A DNA stretch of 64,000 nt from Virgibacillus proomii (GTDB lineage: Bacteria; Bacillota; Bacilli; Bacillales; Amphibacillaceae), in the NCBI RefSeq assembly GCF_900162615.1, contig NZ_FUFN01000009.1, forward strand, positions 532,453 through 596,452, in the 5' to 3' direction. Positions 55,419-63,980 of the stretch are shown in pieces. A program made the position numbers and the translations under genes. Position 1 is the stretch's first letter. The number at the start of each line of letters is the position of its first letter. A model generated the notes under the pieces. That model searched no databases, was not told the origin of the DNA, and saw nothing but the letters and a program-made list of their open reading frames with translations.

Positions 55419-58400
55419 GTAAATCAGCCTTTGTAAAGAGCACAATTTTACTAACGATTGCTACATTCATTTCAAAGGCTCTAGGCAGTATTTTTCGAAT
55501 ACCTTTACAAAATATAGCTGGTGATACGGTATTAGGTATTTTTAGTCTTGTTTATCCAGTCTACATGGTTTCTCTTACCCTTTCTGTGGCAGGAATACCA
55601 ATCGCAATTTCAAAACTAATTGCCGATGCAAGAGCAAAAAATAACTTTACATATATTAAAGAAATCTACATGACAGCAAGTATACTTGCTTTACTTTTTG
55701 GAATCAGCAGTTTTATCCTTATTTATATCTTTTCGACTCCGATTTCTAATGCATTAGGAGGTACTTCTATTAAGCCAGCTTTACTAGTCGTAACTGCAAC
55801 GTTACTAATAGCACCGTACATGGCTGTTTATAGAGGATACTTCCAAGGATTTGGGGATATGAGGCCAACAGCAATTTCACAGGTTATTGAACAGTTGGTA
55901 CGAGTAGGATTAATTCTTATTACAGCATTTTACTTCGTGCAAAAAGAGGCTTCGGATGAAACTATAGGTGGATGGATTATGACTGGTTCCGTTGCAGGTG
56001 CGTTTATTTCCCTTTTTTATTTAAAGATCAGATATAAACGTTTTAACTTAAACCATTCTTCTAATAGAAAATACACTCTTCTGTTATTTTCAAAATGGAG
56101 TAAAAAAATACTAAAGCTTTCCATTCCTATTGCTATTGGTGCTATAACGATGGCTTTAATAAATTTTATTGATTCGTTCACTATCCCCTATGGATTACGG
56201 AGTATAGGAGTAAGTGAAAAAAATATTAACTATTTATATGGAATTTATGGACGAGGCCTCTCAATCGTTCAAATAGCAACCGTCTTTTCAACATCCATTG
56301 TATTACCACTAATACCTTTATTAACAAAAAAGGTAGCACAAGGGGATCGGGACGGCGCTCAAAACATTATTGAGAAAACTCAACGAGTAACACATATTAT
56401 TTCATGGCCAGCAGCATTGGGACTTTTTAGTTTGACACTCCCTATAAATATTGCTTTGTTTACGGACTTACAAGGAAGCTGGGTGTTAGCTATTATTGGT
56501 TTCAGCTCTGTATTTACTTCCTTAACTATTTTAAGTACAGGAATTTTGCAAGGAATGAACTTAGCTAAATTAGCAGCCACCATTATTATATTTGGTGTAC
56601 TAATAAAATCCATAGCAAATATTTATTTCATTCAGCTTTTTGGCTTAACCGGTGCCGCTCTATCAACTTTAATTGTTTACTTATGCTTATTTTTAATAAA
56701 CTCCTTTTTTATTTATAAAAATCAACCTTTTTCTTTCATGAAATTAACCGTAGTAAAAATAATCTGCTCTTCAATTATAATGGGACTGGTTATAGCATTA
56801 CCATTTCTATATATAAATATAGAAAACTGGTCACGCCTGCAAGCTTTACTATATCTAATCTTTGCAATTTTAGCCGGGGCTGGATTATATACATTGCAAT
56901 TACTTATATTCAAGGTCGTTGATAGTTCAATTATAAAAGAAACAATAAAATCCATCTTTAAAATGGCTCATAAACCAGCTGGAAAGGATAATAAAAATAT
57001 GTTTAAACGTAAATGGATATGGATGATCTTAACTGTATTATTAGTAATCACTTTGCCAAAGACCATGGAGAGAATAAACGTAGAATCTGAAAATAATACA
57101 TATGAAATAGTTGTCCCATATGAAGAAGTTGAGAAGCTGGCCATTGAAGATGAAAGATTAACAATCGACTCTATTCTTACTTCTTTAAAAAAAGCTGGTT
57201 TAAACTCCGTCAGCATAACGCCAATCTCATTAAATTGGATGGAGGATCAAAGTATAATTAACATTTTTAGTGAACAGGAGCTAGCTAGTGCATTACTGTT
57301 TAGCGAGCAAAAAGGCGCTATTAATGTAAAGCAACAAGGCTATTATATTACACCACCGCAAGACCCCTATTTTAAAAATTTAATCGAAAAACTTTTACAA
57401 CCAGCTACAATTTCGATAAAAAATCAAAACTTCTACTTTTTAAAAAAAGAAGAAGATATTTTATCGCATAACTTTGCATATAATCAAAAAATCATTGATA
57501 AAGTACATGAATATGACTTAAATCCCATTTTTAGAATTGAAAATTCAACGAAACCATTAAACCAAATAGTAATAAATCAACTTATTAATGTAAAAAATAA
57601 ATATAATGCTAACATTTTATTTTCGGGCCAAGAAGTTATCGGTTACCCGAATATTAATAACTTAAAAAAATGGACAAACCAATTATCTAAAGTAGGGTAT
57701 CATTTTTATGCTATCGAATTTAGTCTTCAAAGAGGAATACAGACCGTTGCTCGCCAAACCAATTATGATATGATTAGGCTCCATAGTATTAATTTGAACA
57801 ATAAAACAATGGAACAAAACATCGACCAAGCTGCAAGAGCAGTAAAAGAAAGAAAAATACGTTCTATTTTCTTTCGTTTTGAAGATGGTGATGCTATTGC
57901 GAGTATAGAAAGTGCTAAACATTTTATTAAAAATGTCCATACAAAATTATCGCCAAATTACCATAGTGGTTCTCCATCAACTTTTAAGGAAATAAATATA
58001 CCAAAATGGACCCAAATTGTTATTTTAATTTCAGGTATCCTCTTCACTGGATTAGAAGTATCAACACTTAGAAGTAGAATGCTTGTTATTGCTGCTAGTA
58101 TATTTATGACCTGTTTAGCTATTTTATATCTAGTTAGCCAAAAATTATTATTACTGCAAGGATTTGCACTAATCATAGGTATAGTAGCGCCAATTTTTAG
58201 TATATTGTCTACAATGACGTTGCAGAGAACTACCATACGCTATATATCGTTACAATATTTAAAAGCTCTCAGTATTACCTTTGTAGGGATATTAATTGTC
58301 ATCGGATTATTAAATGGAAACGAATTTATTACGGGATTTGAAATATTTAGAGGGGTTAAATTAGTATATATAGTCCCGATTGTTTTCATAAGCGTATATT

Positions 58401-58861
58401 TGCTTTGGAGAGAAGGTTTGAAGCTTTTAAACCAATCTGTGAAATACTGGCATCTTGCCTTATTATCTCTAATTGGCATAGTTGGATTATATTATATTAC
58501 TCGTACAGGTAATAATGCTGCAGTAAGCAGCATTGAGCTAATGGTTAGAAGCTCGTTAGAAGAATTATTATATGTCCGACCAAGAACGAAGGAATTTTTA
58601 ATAGGTTTTCCACTTTATCTGCTAGCTATTTATGTAATTAACTTCAAAAGCCTATTAGGAAAGTTACTATTAATACCTGGTGTAATTGGATTTTTATCAA
58701 TTATGAATACTTTTACGCATATTCATATTCCTTTGCATATTTCATTATTAAGGTCAGCTTATAGTATAATAATTGGTTATGTTATTGGGCTGCTATTTAT
58801 ATTCTTATATAAAAAATGTGCACCTGTAGTTGAAAAATGGATTAGCAAGAGGTGGGCATAA
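55415..58861 (+). CDS. Fusion of a MOP-type polysaccharide flippase and a DUF5693 membrane protein
   Basis: 1148 residues. Part 1 (about 1-520) is a SpoVB/YtgP-like lipid-linked glycan flippase: FISKALGSIFRIPLQNIAGD, GIPIAISKLIADA, YRGYFQGFGDMRPTAISQ and twelve or so membrane helices. Part 2 (from Met529, KRKWIWMILTVLLVI) has one helix, an extracytoplasmic domain to about 850 (SILTSLKKAGLNSVSITPIS), then seven or so helices with LLYVRPRTKEFLIGFPLYLL, typical of DUF5693 proteins, which are usually separate. At the joint GGAAAGGAT precedes an in-frame ATG (57,001), so a separate part 2 might also be made. It lies between tagA (ATGA overlap) and csaB (TAATG overlap). Confidence 0.9.
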   Translation: MSKSAFVKSTILLTIATFISKALGSIFRIPLQNIAGDTVLGIFSLVYPVYMVSLTLSVAGIPIAISKLIADARAKNNFTYIKEIYMTASILALLFGISSFILIYIFSTPISNALGGTSIKPALLVVTATLLIAPYMAVYRGYFQGFGDMRPTAISQVIEQLVRVGLILITAFYFVQKEASDETIGGWIMTGSVAGAFISLFYLKIRYKRFNLNHSSNRKYTLLLFSKWSKKILKLSIPIAIGAITMALINFIDSFTIPYGLRSIGVSEKNINYLYGIYGRGLSIVQIATVFSTSIVLPLIPLLTKKVAQGDRDGAQNIIEKTQRVTHIISWPAALGLFSLTLPINIALFTDLQGSWVLAIIGFSSVFTSLTILSTGILQGMNLAKLAATIIIFGVLIKSIANIYFIQLFGLTGAALSTLIVYLCLFLINSFFIYKNQPFSFMKLTVVKIICSSIIMGLVIALPFLYINIENWSRLQALLYLIFAILAGAGLYTLQLLIFKVVDSSIIKETIKSIFKMAHKPAGKDNKNMFKRKWIWMILTVLLVITLPKTMERINVESENNTYEIVVPYEEVEKLAIEDERLTIDSILTSLKKAGLNSVSITPISLNWMEDQSIINIFSEQELASALLFSEQKGAINVKQQGYYITPPQDPYFKNLIEKLLQPATISIKNQNFYFLKKEEDILSHNFAYNQKIIDKVHEYDLNPIFRIENSTKPLNQIVINQLINVKNKYNANILFSGQEVIGYPNINNLKKWTNQLSKVGYHFYAIEFSLQRGIQTVARQTNYDMIRLHSINLNNKTMEQNIDQAARAVKERKIRSIFFRFEDGDAIASIESAKHFIKNVHTKLSPNYHSGSPSTFKEINIPKWTQIVILISGILFTGLEVSTLRSRMLVIAASIFMTCLAILYLVSQKLLLLQGFALIIGIVAPIFSILSTMTLQRTTIRYISLQYLKALSITFVGILIVIGLLNGNEFITGFEIFRGVKLVYIVPIVFISVYLLWREGLKLLNQSVKYWHLALLSLIGIVGLYYITRTGNNAAVSSIELMVRSSLEELLYVRPRTKEFLIGFPLYLLAIYVINFKSLLGKLLLIPGVIGFLSIMNTFTHIHIPLHISLLRSAYSIIIGYVIGLLFIFLYKKCAPVVEKWISKRWA

Positions 58862-59949
58862 TGCATATCGTACTTTCTGGATATTATGGGTTTGACAATG
58901 TTGGAGATGAAGCAATACTATTTTCGATTATTCAGGCATTAAGAAAATTACAGCCGGATATAGAACTCACTGTTTTATCGCATCATCCTAAAAAAACATC
59001 AGAAATTTATGATGTTAAGTCCGTTAGTCGTAATAACATAAATAAAATTATCCAAGCGCTTAAAAAGTCTGATGGATTAATTAGTGGTGGAGGGAGCTTA
59101 TTACAAGACAAAACAGGGCACTTTACAATTCCTTATTATTTAGGAATTATAAAGCTAGCAAAACTTTTAAATAAACCTGTTTTTATTTACGCTCAGGGAA
59201 TGGGACCAATAAATGGATTCTTAAGTGAGTTGCTAGTTAAAGCAACTCTAAATAAAGTTGACCAAATTACCGTTCGTGATGAAGCCTCCCAACATTTATT
59301 AAAGGATATCGGAATTAAACAGCCGGCAAAAATTGTACCTGATCCTGTTTTAGGGTTAAATCCGCATGATTATAAACATAATTGGCAACCAATCAATGAA
59401 CTTAACCAAGAAGAATTTATTACTGTAAGTGTGCGTAATTGGCATACTAAATATCCATTTAACGAAAAGCTTGCTCATTGTCTAGATCTACTTGTTAAAG
59501 ATGGTTATGGAATTGTTTTTGTACCGATGCATGGCAAACATGATAAAATAAAATCGCAGGAGATTGCTAAAATAATGCAAGAAAAAAGCTATATATCACC
59601 TGCTGACACGCCTTTACAATCTAAAATTTCACTGATTGGGGATTCTAAACTCTTAATTGGGCTACGTCTACATTCATTAATTTTCGCAGCAATAAACTAT
59701 ACTCCTTTTGTAGCAATATCTTATGATCCAAAAATAGATGCTTTTGCTTCGCTATGTGAGCAACCAATAGGTGGAAATGTAGAGTCAGATAACTGGAATG
59801 GTCAAACATTATATCAACAAGTAAAAAATATGCTATCCAATTATGAGCGAAACACTGACATACTTAAAGAAAAAGTCCAGATTTTACAACATCTGGCTCG
59901 TAAGACACCAGAGCTAGCATTAAGTGTTTTTTCAAAAAAGGCATATTAA
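58861..59949 (+). CDS. csaB: Polysaccharide pyruvyl transferase CsaB
   Basis: 362 residues from ATG 58861, which overlaps the preceding stop and has AGAGGTGG upstream (a GTG three codons earlier is less likely). It starts with MHIVLSGYYGFDNVGDEAIL, then GLISGGGSLLQDKTG, FIYAQGMGPING and ITVRDEASQHLL, the CsaB signature; the C-terminal LIGLRLHSLIFAAINYTPFV contains a conserved His. It transfers pyruvate from phosphoenolpyruvate to a ManNAc of the wall polymer as a ketal, which in B. anthracis and relatives lets SLH-domain proteins bind. Last gene of the tagA operon. Confidence 0.93.
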   Translation: MHIVLSGYYGFDNVGDEAILFSIIQALRKLQPDIELTVLSHHPKKTSEIYDVKSVSRNNINKIIQALKKSDGLISGGGSLLQDKTGHFTIPYYLGIIKLAKLLNKPVFIYAQGMGPINGFLSELLVKATLNKVDQITVRDEASQHLLKDIGIKQPAKIVPDPVLGLNPHDYKHNWQPINELNQEEFITVSVRNWHTKYPFNEKLAHCLDLLVKDGYGIVFVPMHGKHDKIKSQEIAKIMQEKSYISPADTPLQSKISLIGDSKLLIGLRLHSLIFAAINYTPFVAISYDPKIDAFASLCEQPIGGNVESDNWNGQTLYQQVKNMLSNYERNTDILKEKVQILQHLARKTPELALSVFSKKAY

Positions 59950-59986
59950 TAACGAAGGCTTTCTTAACCAGAGCGTATTAGAATAC

Positions 59987-60018
59987 TGGCTTTTGTTTTT
60001 CAGCAAGAACAAAAGCCA
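59987..60018 (+). terminator. Hairpin after csaB
   Basis: TGGCTTTTGTT pairs with AACAAAAGCCA around TTTCAGCAAG. No T-run follows, so it is a weak call. Confidence 0.45.
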
Positions 60019-60067
60019 AGTGCTCAGTTAGCAATGTACATGTACAAACTCAAGATCTTCTAACGGG

Positions 60068-60205
60068 ATAAAGTGAAACTTCATAGGAGTGTTTTTCTCC
60101 TTGAATGTTAGTTAAACCAATCGGGGATTTAGGATCCGGTTTTCTCAGCTTGTTCGCAACATCATTCGCTCATCTTTGAATGGAAAAAAATACGAATCCT
60201 TACAT
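60068..60205 (+). repeat. Dispersed repeat family 3, copy 5 (first of a tandem pair)
   Basis: ATAAAGTGAAACTTCATAGG to CTTACAT, 138 bp. Contains a GGAG/CTCC hairpin, GAATGTTAG, and CGGGGATTTAGGATCC. Confidence 0.8.
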
Positions 60206-60210
60206 CCGGG

Positions 60211-60353
60211 ATAAAGTGAAACTTCATTTCTTGGAACGCTTTTCCCCAAGAAATGTTAGATGTACCAATCGGGGATTTAGGATCCGTTTTTCTCAGCTTG
60301 CTTGCAACATCATTCGCTCATTTTTGAATGGAGAAAAATACGGATCCTTACAT
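60211..60353 (+). repeat. Dispersed repeat family 3, copy 6 (second of a tandem pair)
   Basis: 143 bp, largely identical to copy 5 outside the hairpin, whose arms are CATTTCTTGG / CCAAGAAATG here. The pair is joined by CCGGG, which also follows copy 6. Confidence 0.85.
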
Positions 60354-60418
60354 CCGGGATAAAGGAAGAGACTTGGATAAAACTAAAACAGCTTATTAAA
60401 AGACGAACCATAAATCGT

Positions 60419-60515
60419 CCTTGTACTATAGGAAAGTATAAAATTTTATGGTTTATAGTATAAGCAAAACTACGGCTTTCGCTAAGGAATTGGCGATAGC
60501 CCAAGCTTTTCTAAT
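60419..60515 (-). repeat. Dispersed repeat family 1, copy 5 (inverted)
   Basis: Read on the minus strand: AGAAAAGCTTGGGCTATCGC, CTTATACTATAAACCATAAA and CTATAGTACAAGGAC. It is the closest relative of copy 1 at 21,651. Confidence 0.8.
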
Positions 60516-60636
60516 CTATAAGTAAGTTTTTAGCGTAGCCAACATATGTAGACTCCTGAGGGAATAGTTCAAGCCTCAGCTTCTTCGGAAAGCGAAATAT
60601 GTTGACGTAGCGAGGATAGGATTTTTTAACACATAT

Positions 60637-60698
60637 AAACCGAACAATTATAAGTGAATTGTTCGGTTTTTGCTATTTAGTATTTGCTTATGTCCCAA
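60637..60698 (-). repeat. Hairpin repeat family 2, intact copy
   Basis: AACCGAACAATT and AATTGTTCGGTT form a 12-bp stem around ATAAGTG; the flank TTTGCTTATGTCCC matches the flank at 20,108. In the region 60,530-60,620 a degenerate repeat with AGACTCCTGAGGGAATAG and CGGAAAGCGAAATATG precedes it. Confidence 0.75.
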
Positions 60699-60968
60699 TC
60701 CCTTCCTTTGGATTCCAACCGAACTGAGGTTAACTTATCGAAGGAAAAAGTTCGAAGTTTGCTAGCTGCTGCCGCCTGCTAGACGAAACGGATTTAGATT
60801 TACAGACATGAACAAATTTTTACATAATTAGTGTTCCAAATTATTCACGTTATTTGGAATTTTCATCTCCTATTCTTTTAAAATATCCTTATTGAGAATA
60901 TAGACCGTAAAACAGTCCGTATTTTTGTATTGCATGCCAACCAAACTCCTCTGATTAAAGACATAAAT
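60699..60968. other. Intergenic region, no feature recognised
   Basis: AT-rich sequence between the repeats and the acyltransferase terminator; no gene is supported. Confidence 0.35.
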
Positions 60969-60970
60969 AA

Positions 60971-61006
60971 AATGCGAACAAAACTTGAAGCTTTGTTCGC
61001 ATTTTA
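60971..61006 (-). terminator. Terminator of the acyltransferase gene
   Basis: AAATGCGAACAAA pairs with TTTGTTCGCATTT (13-bp perfect stem), overlapping the stop region of the minus-strand gene; T-rich sequence follows on that strand. Confidence 0.85.
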
Positions 61007-62203
61007 TTTAATATCTCTTAACAAGATATTTTCTTTCTTAGCACGATTTAAACTCAAATGAAACGGATCCATTTTTCCAAAGATAGACCAATAGAATGGT
61101 ATAAACTTATATACAAGCCTAACGGTTAACCAGCTAAGTAAGCTTACAAGCACGAAAGTAACCAATTGCCAACTGTGATAGATTATCGGAGCTCCCGAAC
61201 TAATTAATCCTCTAAAAATCATTAGAAATAATGGGTGTACTAAATAGATTCCAAATGAAGTTGCACCAATCTCCATAAAAATTAATTTAGTTTTTAAACT
61301 AAATGTTTTATTTGCTATATGTGCTAAATAAAACAGTAACAATCCAGCAAATAACGCGTGAGTCGCCCAGGCGAACTCTCCAAGATAATTACTTACCATT
61401 GTTGGAATGTTATTTGAAACAGAAGAAAATATATTCGTGCGCACAGCATACATATAACTGGTATAGAGAATTAATAATCCACCGTATCCAGTACCTATCA
61501 CTATTAAGATACGATCTCTGAAGGTAGATTTTCTTAATTTAAGTTTAATTTCATTATAATATATACCAAGATAAGCCCCAATAAAATAAAAAGAAAGGTA
61601 AGAAAGTGAAACAGAATTTTTCCATGGAATATGAAAATAACTTTTATTTAATATGACCCATGCCCATTGTAATAATAACCCAATCCAGATAGCATGCTTT
61701 CTTAGAAATAAAGATTTTTTAAACAGGATTAAAAACAGTGGAAATAACAAATAAAGTTGAACACTGATAAAGACAAAGTATAAGTGTGTATGCGCCTTTC
61801 CTAAAGCTAATAAAGTAAAAAACCTACTAACTGCATAGGAGATACTAGAATAATCATAATATACATACATTTTTACGATAAAATAGATGAAAGAAAAAAT
61901 AAAATATGGAATTAAAATGAACTTCAGCCTCTTCATATAAAACCGCTTCATTAATCCCATACTCCATTTTCTAGGGTAATAATTGTAAAACAATACAAAA
62001 CTGCTTAACATAATAAATGTTGGTGTTCCTAATTTACCAGCTATATTAAAAAAGTTATATATTGGAAATAGCACTGAATCTGTAGGAATATTTGTTACTC
62101 CGCTTGATGAGGCATGAACTACCACCACTGCTAAAATGGCAAATGCTCTAGCAAGCTGTATTTCATCTAATGATGGCCTTTTTACTGTATTCACAAATAT
62201 CAC
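61004..62203 (-). CDS. Acyltransferase 3 family membrane protein
   Basis: 399 residues with about ten membrane helices. The N-terminal DEIQLARAFAILAVVVVHAS contains the R-x10-H motif of the family (His at about 31), followed by MLSSFVLFYNYY with the serine/phenylalanine segment. It would O-acetylate (or otherwise acylate) an extracellular glycan, here perhaps the teichoic acid or the pyruvylated polymer; this is inferred from the neighbours. No SGNH domain is attached. The basic C-terminus (LNRAKKENILLRDIK) is cytoplasmic. Confidence 0.88.
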   Translation of the reverse strand: MIFVNTVKRPSLDEIQLARAFAILAVVVVHASSSGVTNIPTDSVLFPIYNFFNIAGKLGTPTFIMLSSFVLFYNYYPRKWSMGLMKRFYMKRLKFILIPYFIFSFIYFIVKMYVYYDYSSISYAVSRFFTLLALGKAHTHLYFVFISVQLYLLFPLFLILFKKSLFLRKHAIWIGLLLQWAWVILNKSYFHIPWKNSVSLSYLSFYFIGAYLGIYYNEIKLKLRKSTFRDRILIVIGTGYGGLLILYTSYMYAVRTNIFSSVSNNIPTMVSNYLGEFAWATHALFAGLLLFYLAHIANKTFSLKTKLIFMEIGATSFGIYLVHPLFLMIFRGLISSGAPIIYHSWQLVTFVLVSLLSWLTVRLVYKFIPFYWSIFGKMDPFHLSLNRAKKENILLRDIK

Positions 62204-62247
62204 CCAAACTAATATAATTTACATATACAGGATTGCCGACTGTAAAA

Positions 62248-62520
62248 TAAAACTTTATGCAGTGTGCTTTATCTCCTGTTGATTAAAGTAGAACAAAAGC
62301 TAAAATTTCGGCATCCTTGAAAACCACGATGGCAATTCAAGTAGCTTTCCTTATCCTTGAAAAACCGCGGTGTATCGCTGTCGTAGCTTTCCTTGTCCTT
62401 GAAAAAGAAATACGCTTTTTCTGCGTGCGGTGTATCGCTGTCGTAGCTTTCCTTGTTCTGCCGCTCCAAACAAATTAGGTATTTACGTATCGTTACCTCC
62501 TACTTAGACTTTTGCGTATT
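62248..62520 (-). repeat. Family 4 modular repeat block with a family 3-like end
   Basis: Read on the minus strand, AAGGAAAGCTACGACAGCGA with TACACCGC occurs twice in full (62,353-62,410 and 62,425-62,460) and once in part. AATAAAACTTTATG at 62,248 looks like a worn family 3 start. A spurious frame with repeated KDKESYDSDTP arises from it. Confidence 0.55.
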
Positions 62521-62607
62521 CTCAATGACTCAGAAGTAGAATCATATGTCACCTTAAATTCAGGATAACTGTAGTTGAAAAGCAAAATTTTACTTAGATG
62601 CCATCAT

Positions 62608-63660
62608 TCATTTCGATTTTATCTTAGCTCCCTCAAGCCAATTTAAAACCGGTCGATATTTTTCACTAATAATACCTGTTAATTCTACTAGTAACTCTAC
62701 CATAATTAATACCAAAACTATTATAATGACTGATCCCCACATCGCTGATCGCGTCAAGATAATCCCTGCTAAACTAAAGAAACCGCTAATAGCATATAGT
62801 AAGATCACTGTTTGCCTATGTGTATATCCCATTTTTATGATACAGTGATGTAAATGGGATTTATCCGGTGAGGACAATGGTTTCTTATGAATAATTCTAC
62901 GAATAATCGCAAATAACGTATCTAGTATTGGAATAGCTAAGATAATAATTGGCACCATTAATGAAAATATAGCTACATTTTTAAACAGACCAATAACTGC
63001 TATTACACTGATCATATATCCAAGAAACAAAGATCCAGTATCGCCCATAAAAATCTTTGCAGGATGAAAATTATATACTAGAAATCCCAAAGTGCTTCCT
63101 AATAACATTAAAGAAATTAAAGCTATAGGGAAATTCCCCATTGAAATTGCTAAACCAGATATCGTTAATAATGCAATAGAAGATACTCCTGCAGCTAATC
63201 CATCTAAACCATCAATAAGATTAATTGCATTTGTAATCGCAACAACCCAAAGTATAGTGAGAGGTATTGATGCTGCACCAAATTCTATTTTATCTCCAAA
63301 AGGCACCGTTATAAATTCTATGCTATATCCCCCAAAGACAGGGACCATCGCTGAAATAACTTGACCAATTAACTTGACTTTTGCGGAAAGCTGGAACAAG
63401 TCATCCATTATTCCCACAAATAAAATGATGGTTGATCCTACAACAATTGGCCAAAAAGGAGCCGTACTTGGAAGAAATAACAAAAAACCAATAAAAAAGC
63501 TAACATAAATAGATAATCCTCCAAGTCTAGGCATAAGCTTTTTATGAACTTTACGATGGTTTGGTTTATCAACAGCACCTAATTTAATAGCCAGTTTTTT
63601 TACAAGTGGTGTTAAAACAATTGCTGCAATAAAGCATATAATAATACTACTGTAGTTCAC
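62608..63660 (-). CDS. tagO: Undecaprenyl-phosphate GlcNAc-1-phosphate transferase (TagO), copy 2
   Basis: 350 residues, about eleven membrane helices. Motifs match copy 1: HKKLMPRLGGLSIYVSF, IMDDLFQLSAKVKLIG, NLIDGLDGLAAGVSS, KIFMGDTGSLFLGYMI and SSPDKSHLHHCIIKMG. It would start polymer synthesis on undecaprenyl phosphate. Having two intact copies in one envelope cluster suggests that each feeds a different polymer, or that one is redundant. AGGAGGATC precedes the ATG. Confidence 0.92.
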   Translation of the reverse strand: MNYSSIIICFIAAIVLTPLVKKLAIKLGAVDKPNHRKVHKKLMPRLGGLSIYVSFFIGFLLFLPSTAPFWPIVVGSTIILFVGIMDDLFQLSAKVKLIGQVISAMVPVFGGYSIEFITVPFGDKIEFGAASIPLTILWVVAITNAINLIDGLDGLAAGVSSIALLTISGLAISMGNFPIALISLMLLGSTLGFLVYNFHPAKIFMGDTGSLFLGYMISVIAVIGLFKNVAIFSLMVPIIILAIPILDTLFAIIRRIIHKKPLSSPDKSHLHHCIIKMGYTHRQTVILLYAISGFFSLAGIILTRSAMWGSVIIIVLVLIMVELLVELTGIISEKYRPVLNWLEGAKIKSK

Positions 63661-63751
63661 GGAGATCCTCCTACTTAGGCAATAGTTTATAACCTTCCCT
63701 TTTTAAAACAAAATGCGCAAAAGAACATCGAAGCACAATCTCTACTTTTAG

Positions 63752-63900
63752 AAAGCTGTTCAAAAAGTCCGGTAAAAATGACACATCCATTTTTTCATTG
63801 GCTTGTTTCTTGTTGCTCATGCTTCGTAACTAGATGCACTGCACCACTCAGAACTTTAACACACAGGACGTGTTGGTATGTCAGCGTTGTTACAGAAAAG
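63752..63900 (+). repeat. Dispersed repeat family 5, copy 2
   Basis: TTCAAAAAGTCCGGTAAAAA, TGACACATCCATTTTTTCAT and TGGCTTG, then CTTTAACACACAGGACGTG; the same order as at 16,955-17,175. Confidence 0.5.
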
Positions 63901-63980
63901 GAAAGCTAGCATGATATATCGCGTTTTTTAGGAGTAAGACTTTGACAGCGATACATCACAGGAAGAAAAAGTGTTTTTTA
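63890..63980 (+). repeat. Family 4 modular repeat at the window end
   Basis: GAAAAGGAAAGCTAGCATGA, then GACAGCGATACATCACAGG and AGAAAAAGTGTTTTTTAAGG, the modules of family 4. The repeat may run beyond the window. Confidence 0.45.

Noticed and set aside
58240..58479. Minus-strand frames inside the flippase-DUF5693 gene
   Set aside because: Shadows of a long, well-supported coding region.
60180..60362. 60-codon frame in the tandem family 3 repeats
   Set aside because: It is wholly inside repeat DNA and changes with the hairpin module; not a gene.
62269..62469. 66-codon frame with repeated KDKESYDSDTP
   Set aside because: The repetition comes from family 4 DNA modules; there is no ribosome binding site.
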